This document shows positions 60,714 through 64,000 of a stretch of 64,000 bases of DNA, in pieces. A model generated the notes under the pieces. The model made no database searches, was not told the DNA's origin, and saw only the letters and a program-made list of their open reading frames with translations. The stretch is taken from contig NZ_CP123923.1 of the NCBI RefSeq assembly GCF_030450125.1, forward strand, positions 4,216,001 through 4,280,000, read 5' to 3'. Position 1 is the stretch's first letter. The number at the start of each line of letters is the position of its first letter. The translations under genes and the position numbers were made by a program. Source of the stretch: Streptomyces sp. WP-1 (GTDB lineage Bacteria; Actinomycetota; Actinomycetes; Streptomycetales; Streptomycetaceae).

Positions 60714-61089
60714 GTGTTTCCCCCGGTGCATGACGTCTCCCCCCGGAGACACTCCCCGTCACTGATGCCGGAGTGTGCGAAGAAACATCGATCGCCGCGG
60801 GCCGGCCCGTCGCTGAGCCCGTACGACCACATTCCCTACACCCCGTCGACACGAACATAGTTGAGAGGCCGTCAATTCAGAAGGGGCAGGTTCCGCACAC
60901 CGCGCCCCCCGATCGGAGTACGCGCCATATACGCCCCGATCCCCGGTCCGCCCGTCCGCGTGTCCGCCCCCGCTGACCTGCCCCCTTTCCACCACCCCGG
61001 CCACCGGCCCCGCACCACCCGCCACAGGAGCTCCGGTCACACAAATTGCCGGGCCTGTGGACAAACCACAGCGCCGGGTGCGTCATGGG
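60714..61089. other. tetR/ndh divergent intergenic region
   Basis: 376 bp with no gene. Seen are TTGA-N7-TCAA at 60861-60875 and, just before ndh, CTGTGG-ACAAA-CCACAG at 61055-61071. Either could be a TetR or redox-regulator operator. Confidence 0.5.
61055..61071 (+). promoter_or_regulatory. Palindrome before ndh
   Basis: CTGTGG-ACAAA-CCACAG, perfect 6-bp arms, ends 18 bp before the ndh ATG. The half site TGTGG/CCACA is loosely like a Rex site (TGTGAA/TTCACA), though the spacing and bases differ. It may also form an RNA hairpin in the leader. Confidence 0.45.
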
Positions 61090-62454
61090 ATGGTGAAGGA
61101 ACGTGCGCGCATTCTGGTTGTCGGCGGTGGCTACGTCGGGATGTACACGGCCCTGCGCCTCCAGCGGAAGCTGAAGGCCGAGCTGAGGCGCGGTGAGATC
61201 GAGATCACCGTCGTCACACCCGACCCCTATATGACGTACCAGCCTTTTCTGCCCGAGGCCGCCGCGGGCTCCATCTCGCCCCGCCATGTCGTCGTACCGC
61301 TGCGCCGGGTCCTCGGCCGGTGCCATGTCGTCGTCGGCGAGGCGACCGCCGTCGACCACGCGGCGCGCACCGCCACCGTCACCACCCTCGCCACCGCCGA
61401 CGCGGGCCGCACCGAACTCCTCGGCTACGACGAACTGGTGCTCGCCCCCGGCTCGGTCGCCCGCACCCTGCCCATCCCCGGCCTCGCCGAGTACGGCATC
61501 GGCTTCAAGACCGTCGAGGAGGCCATCGGGCTGCGCAACCACGTCATCGAGCAGATGGACATCGCCTCCTCCACCCGCGACCCCGCGATCCGCGACGCCG
61601 CCCTCACCTTCGTCTTCGTCGGCGGCGGCTACGCGGGCGTCGAAGCCCTCGGCGAACTGGAGGACATGGCCCGCTACGCCGCCCGCTACTACCACAACGT
61701 CCGCGCCGAGGACATGAGATGGATCCTCGTCGAGGCGAGCGACCGCATCCTGCCCGAGGTCGGCGCCGACATGGGCCGCTACACCGTCACCCAGCTGCGC
61801 CGCCGCAACATCCAGGTGCTGCTCGGCACCCGCCTGGAGTCCTGCGCCGACCGGGTCGCCGTGCTCAGCGACGGCCAGCGCTTCCCGACCCGTACGGTCG
61901 TGTGGACCGCCGGCGTGAAGCCGCACCCGCTGCTCGCCGCCACCGGCCTGCCGCTCACCGACCGCGGCAAGCTGCGATGTACGGCCCAGCTGACCGTCGA
62001 GGGCACCGCGCACGCCTGGGGCGCGGGCGACGCCGCGGCCGTACCGGACGTCACCGCCGCCGGACCCGGAGCCCTCACCGCGCCCAACGCCCAGCACGCC
62101 GTACGCCAGGCCAGGGTCCTCGGTGACAACCTTGTCCACACCCTGCGCGGTGAACCCCTGGACACCTACGAGCACGCCTACGCGGGCTCCGTCGCCTCCC
62201 TAGGCCTGCACAAGGGCGTCGCCCAGGTCTACGGGCGGCGGCTGAAGGGCTACCCTGCCTGGTTCATGCACCGCGTCTACCACCTCAGCAGGGTGCCCAC
62301 CGCCAACCGCAAGGCCCGCGTGCTCGCCGAATGGATCCTCTCCGGGCTGTTCAAACGGGAGATCGTCTCGCTCGGTTCACTCGAACACCCGCGCGCGGAG
62401 TTCGAACTCGCGGCCAGGGGAAAGCATCCTCACGACCCGAAGGGGTCGTCCTGA
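61090..62454 (+). CDS. ndh: Type II NADH dehydrogenase
   Basis: 454 residues from ATG 61090 (MVKERARILVVGGGYVGMYTAL). A GTG 33 bp earlier is in frame but lies inside a palindrome. Two dinucleotide folds: FAD motif VVGGGYVGMYTALRL near residue 10, TPDPYMTYQPFLPEAAAGSISPRHV near 48, and NAD motif FVFVGGGYAGVEALGEL near 177. RTVVWTAGVKPHPL and AWGAGDAAAVP are the C-terminal FAD contacts. It passes electrons from NADH to menaquinone without pumping protons and binds the membrane through its C-terminal helices. It is divergent from a TetR gene. Confidence 0.94.
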   Translation: MVKERARILVVGGGYVGMYTALRLQRKLKAELRRGEIEITVVTPDPYMTYQPFLPEAAAGSISPRHVVVPLRRVLGRCHVVVGEATAVDHAARTATVTTLATADAGRTELLGYDELVLAPGSVARTLPIPGLAEYGIGFKTVEEAIGLRNHVIEQMDIASSTRDPAIRDAALTFVFVGGGYAGVEALGELEDMARYAARYYHNVRAEDMRWILVEASDRILPEVGADMGRYTVTQLRRRNIQVLLGTRLESCADRVAVLSDGQRFPTRTVVWTAGVKPHPLLAATGLPLTDRGKLRCTAQLTVEGTAHAWGAGDAAAVPDVTAAGPGALTAPNAQHAVRQARVLGDNLVHTLRGEPLDTYEHAYAGSVASLGLHKGVAQVYGRRLKGYPAWFMHRVYHLSRVPTANRKARVLAEWILSGLFKREIVSLGSLEHPRAEFELAARGKHPHDPKGSS

Positions 62455-62587
62455 CCGGATCCAGGAACTCCGCGGCCCGCCCCGCCGTCTGACGGATGTC
62501 GCCCGCCGCGGCCGGCCCCCTGCCAGACTGCCCCACGACATCGGACGGGCCCCCGCCCGCCCTAGCACCCACGAGGCCTTGCCCACA

Positions 62588-64000
62588 GTGAACTTCACGC
62601 GCTGGAGCGCCCGGCTCCCCGGAACGCAGCGCCGCGCCGCCGCGCGGACCGATCCCGCGGTACCCACGGACCGGCGCGGGGAAGGCTCCGTGCCCGCGGC
62701 CCGCGCCGGGGGCCCCGCCGACGGCACCGGCCCGGTCCCCGCCGTCGACGAACTGCCCGCCCGCGACGTCCTCGACCGCGTCCCGGCCCTCGTCGCCCTC
62801 GTGCACGGCCCCGACCACCGCCTCGCCTACGTCAACGAGGCCTATACGACGGCCTTCGGCCCCCGCCCCACCGGCGCCCCCGCCCACGAGGCCCTGCCCG
62901 AACTCGCCGGACTGGGCCTGCTCCCGCTGCTCGACCAGGTGCTGCGCAGCGGCCGCCCGCGCACCCTGAAGTCCCGCCGCGCGGTCGACGGCCGCTCCTA
63001 CACGTTCACCTGCACCCCCGTCGCCGCGGACGACGGCGACGGCGCGGTCCTCGTCTTCGCCACCGACGTCACCGACCACGCGGAAGCCGCCGAACGGCTG
63101 CGCGCCAGCGAACGCCGCCAGCGCGAGACCGCCGTCACCCTCCAGCGCTCCCTGCTCCCGCAGGACCTGGAGGAACCCGACGACCTGCGCGTCGCCGCCA
63201 CCTACCAGCCCGGCGGCACCGAGGCCGCGGTCGGCGGCGACTGGTACGACGTGATCACCCTCGGCGGCGGCCGCACCGCGCTCGTCATCGGCGACGTCAT
63301 GGGCCGGGGCGTGCGCGCCGCCGCGGTCATGGGCCAGCTGCGCACCGCCGTGCGCGCCTACGCCCGCCTCGACCTGCCCCCGCACGAGGTGCTGCAACTC
63401 CTGGACGGCCTCGCCACCGAGATCGACCCCCACCAGATCGCCACCTGCGCCTACGCCGTCCACGACCCCAACGAGGGGCGGCTGGTGTACGCCTCCGCCG
63501 GGCACCTGCCCATCCTGGTCCGCGACGAGCACGGCATCGTCTCCCGCGCCGACGAACCCACCGGCCCGCCGCTCGGCACCGGCGGCTGGATGCACTCCTC
63601 CGGCTCGATCGCGCTGCTCCCCGGCTCCACCGCGGTCCTCTACACCGACGGCCTGGTGGAGCGCAGGAACGAAGACCTGGACGAGGGCATCGCCGCCCTG
63701 GAACGCGCCCTGTCCGGTGCCACCGGCTCACCCCAGGTCGTCTGCGACCGCCTGGTCCGCTCGGCCGGCGTCACCGCCGACCACGACGACGACGTGGCCG
63801 TCCTCGTCCTCCAGCACCCTGCGCGCAAGGGCCCCGACGGCGAGCTGTTCCGCAACGCGGCCCTGGAACTCCTCGGCGGCGTCGAGGCCGCCCCGCGCGC
63901 CCGCGCCTTCGCCTCCGGCGTCCTCACCAGCTGGCGCTTCCCCGCCGAACTGCACGACCTCGGCGTCCTCGCCACCAGCGAACTCGTCGCCAACAGCCTC
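62588..64000 (+). CDS. PAS / SpoIIE-type phosphatase, 3' end outside window
   Basis: GTG 62588 opens a frame with no stop before the window edge, giving at least 471 residues. After about 55 low-complexity residues comes a PAS domain (about 58-165: DVLDRVPALVALVHGPDHRLAYVNEAY ... FATDVTDHAEAAERL). The PPM/SpoIIE phosphatase domain runs from about 175 to 410, with LQRSLLPQDL, AVGGDWYDVITL (metal Asp), VIGDVMGRGVRAAAVM, YASAGHLPIL and YTDGLVERR. The end (FPAELHDLGVLATSELVANSL) is the start of a HATPase_c anti-sigma-like kinase domain with its N box. Such proteins work in RsbU-like partner-switching control of alternative sigma factors. Weak ribosome-binding site. Confidence 0.9.
   Translation, partial: MNFTRWSARLPGTQRRAAARTDPAVPTDRRGEGSVPAARAGGPADGTGPVPAVDELPARDVLDRVPALVALVHGPDHRLAYVNEAYTTAFGPRPTGAPAHEALPELAGLGLLPLLDQVLRSGRPRTLKSRRAVDGRSYTFTCTPVAADDGDGAVLVFATDVTDHAEAAERLRASERRQRETAVTLQRSLLPQDLEEPDDLRVAATYQPGGTEAAVGGDWYDVITLGGGRTALVIGDVMGRGVRAAAVMGQLRTAVRAYARLDLPPHEVLQLLDGLATEIDPHQIATCAYAVHDPNEGRLVYASAGHLPILVRDEHGIVSRADEPTGPPLGTGGWMHSSGSIALLPGSTAVLYTDGLVERRNEDLDEGIAALERALSGATGSPQVVCDRLVRSAGVTADHDDDVAVLVLQHPARKGPDGELFRNAALELLGGVEAAPRARAFASGVLTSWRFPAELHDLGVLATSELVANSL

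Overview
The window is very GC-rich, uses GTG starts freely and carries mycothiol-linked enzymes, Lsr2, BldC, an NsdA/ORF1590-type regulator and an AfsR-like regulator. Together these point to a Streptomyces chromosome, from the conserved core rather than an arm. Gene order (dnaX, purD, purC, purSQL, purFM, vdh, bldC, hrpA) matches what I remember of the S. coelicolor SCO4065-SCO4120 interval. No phage, plasmid, insertion sequence or CRISPR array is visible.

Layout. 1-3.0 kb: the start of a truncated minus-strand gene, tRNA-Ser, the small SRP RNA and dnaX. 3.0-22.3 kb: a dispersed purine-biosynthesis region (purD, purC, purS-purQ-purL, purF-purM). Inserted in it are a degenerate M48-like membrane protein, a dimethylformamidase-like protein, a NarL-type two-component system with its ABC exporter (bounded by two identical tRNA-Gly genes), lsr2, a mycothiol-dependent-enzyme-family protein and a META-domain lipoprotein. 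22-31 kb: DUF3073, valine dehydrogenase (vdh), a conserved hypothetical, bldC, a small Cys-containing protein, tRNA-Asp and the very long helicase hrpA. 31-40 kb: membrane proteins, a tRNA-Glu/Asp/Phe cluster, a metallophosphoesterase, a minimal zincin, a DEAD-box helicase with an Arg/Asp/Gly-rich tail, an amino-acid permease and tRNA-Lys. 40-45.5 kb: an FMN reductase coupled to a leucine-rich-repeat protein, DUF2637 with a 57-codon upstream ORF, a frameshifted lspA-like relic, a RibD-like protein with its domains in reversed order, initiator tRNA, and a c-di-AMP riboswitch in front of an M23 peptidase. 45.5-64 kb: aldo/keto reductase, PrsW-like protease, trmB, lhgO, the ORF1590/NsdA-family regulator, an orphan asparagine-synthase-like protein, an AfsR-like regulator, an ECF sigma factor fused to a membrane anchor and an extracellular NPCBM domain, a TetR regulator, type II NADH dehydrogenase, and a PAS/SpoIIE phosphatase cut by the window end.

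How genes work together. The pur genes cover the early IMP pathway steps: PurF, PurD, PurQLS, PurM and PurC. PurN, PurK/E, PurB and PurH are not in the window. BldC, Lsr2, the ORF1590 homologue and the c-di-AMP-controlled wall hydrolase tie the region to morphological development.

No single clearly new multi-gene system stands out. The most unusual items are the lspA-like relic broken by an 11-bp tandem duplication, the domain-swapped RibD-like enzyme, the M48 homologue without its HExxH site, the membrane-anchored sigma factor with a carbohydrate-binding tail, the asparagine-synthase homologue with an altered PP-loop, and several well-formed palindromes and short tandem arrays in promoter regions.
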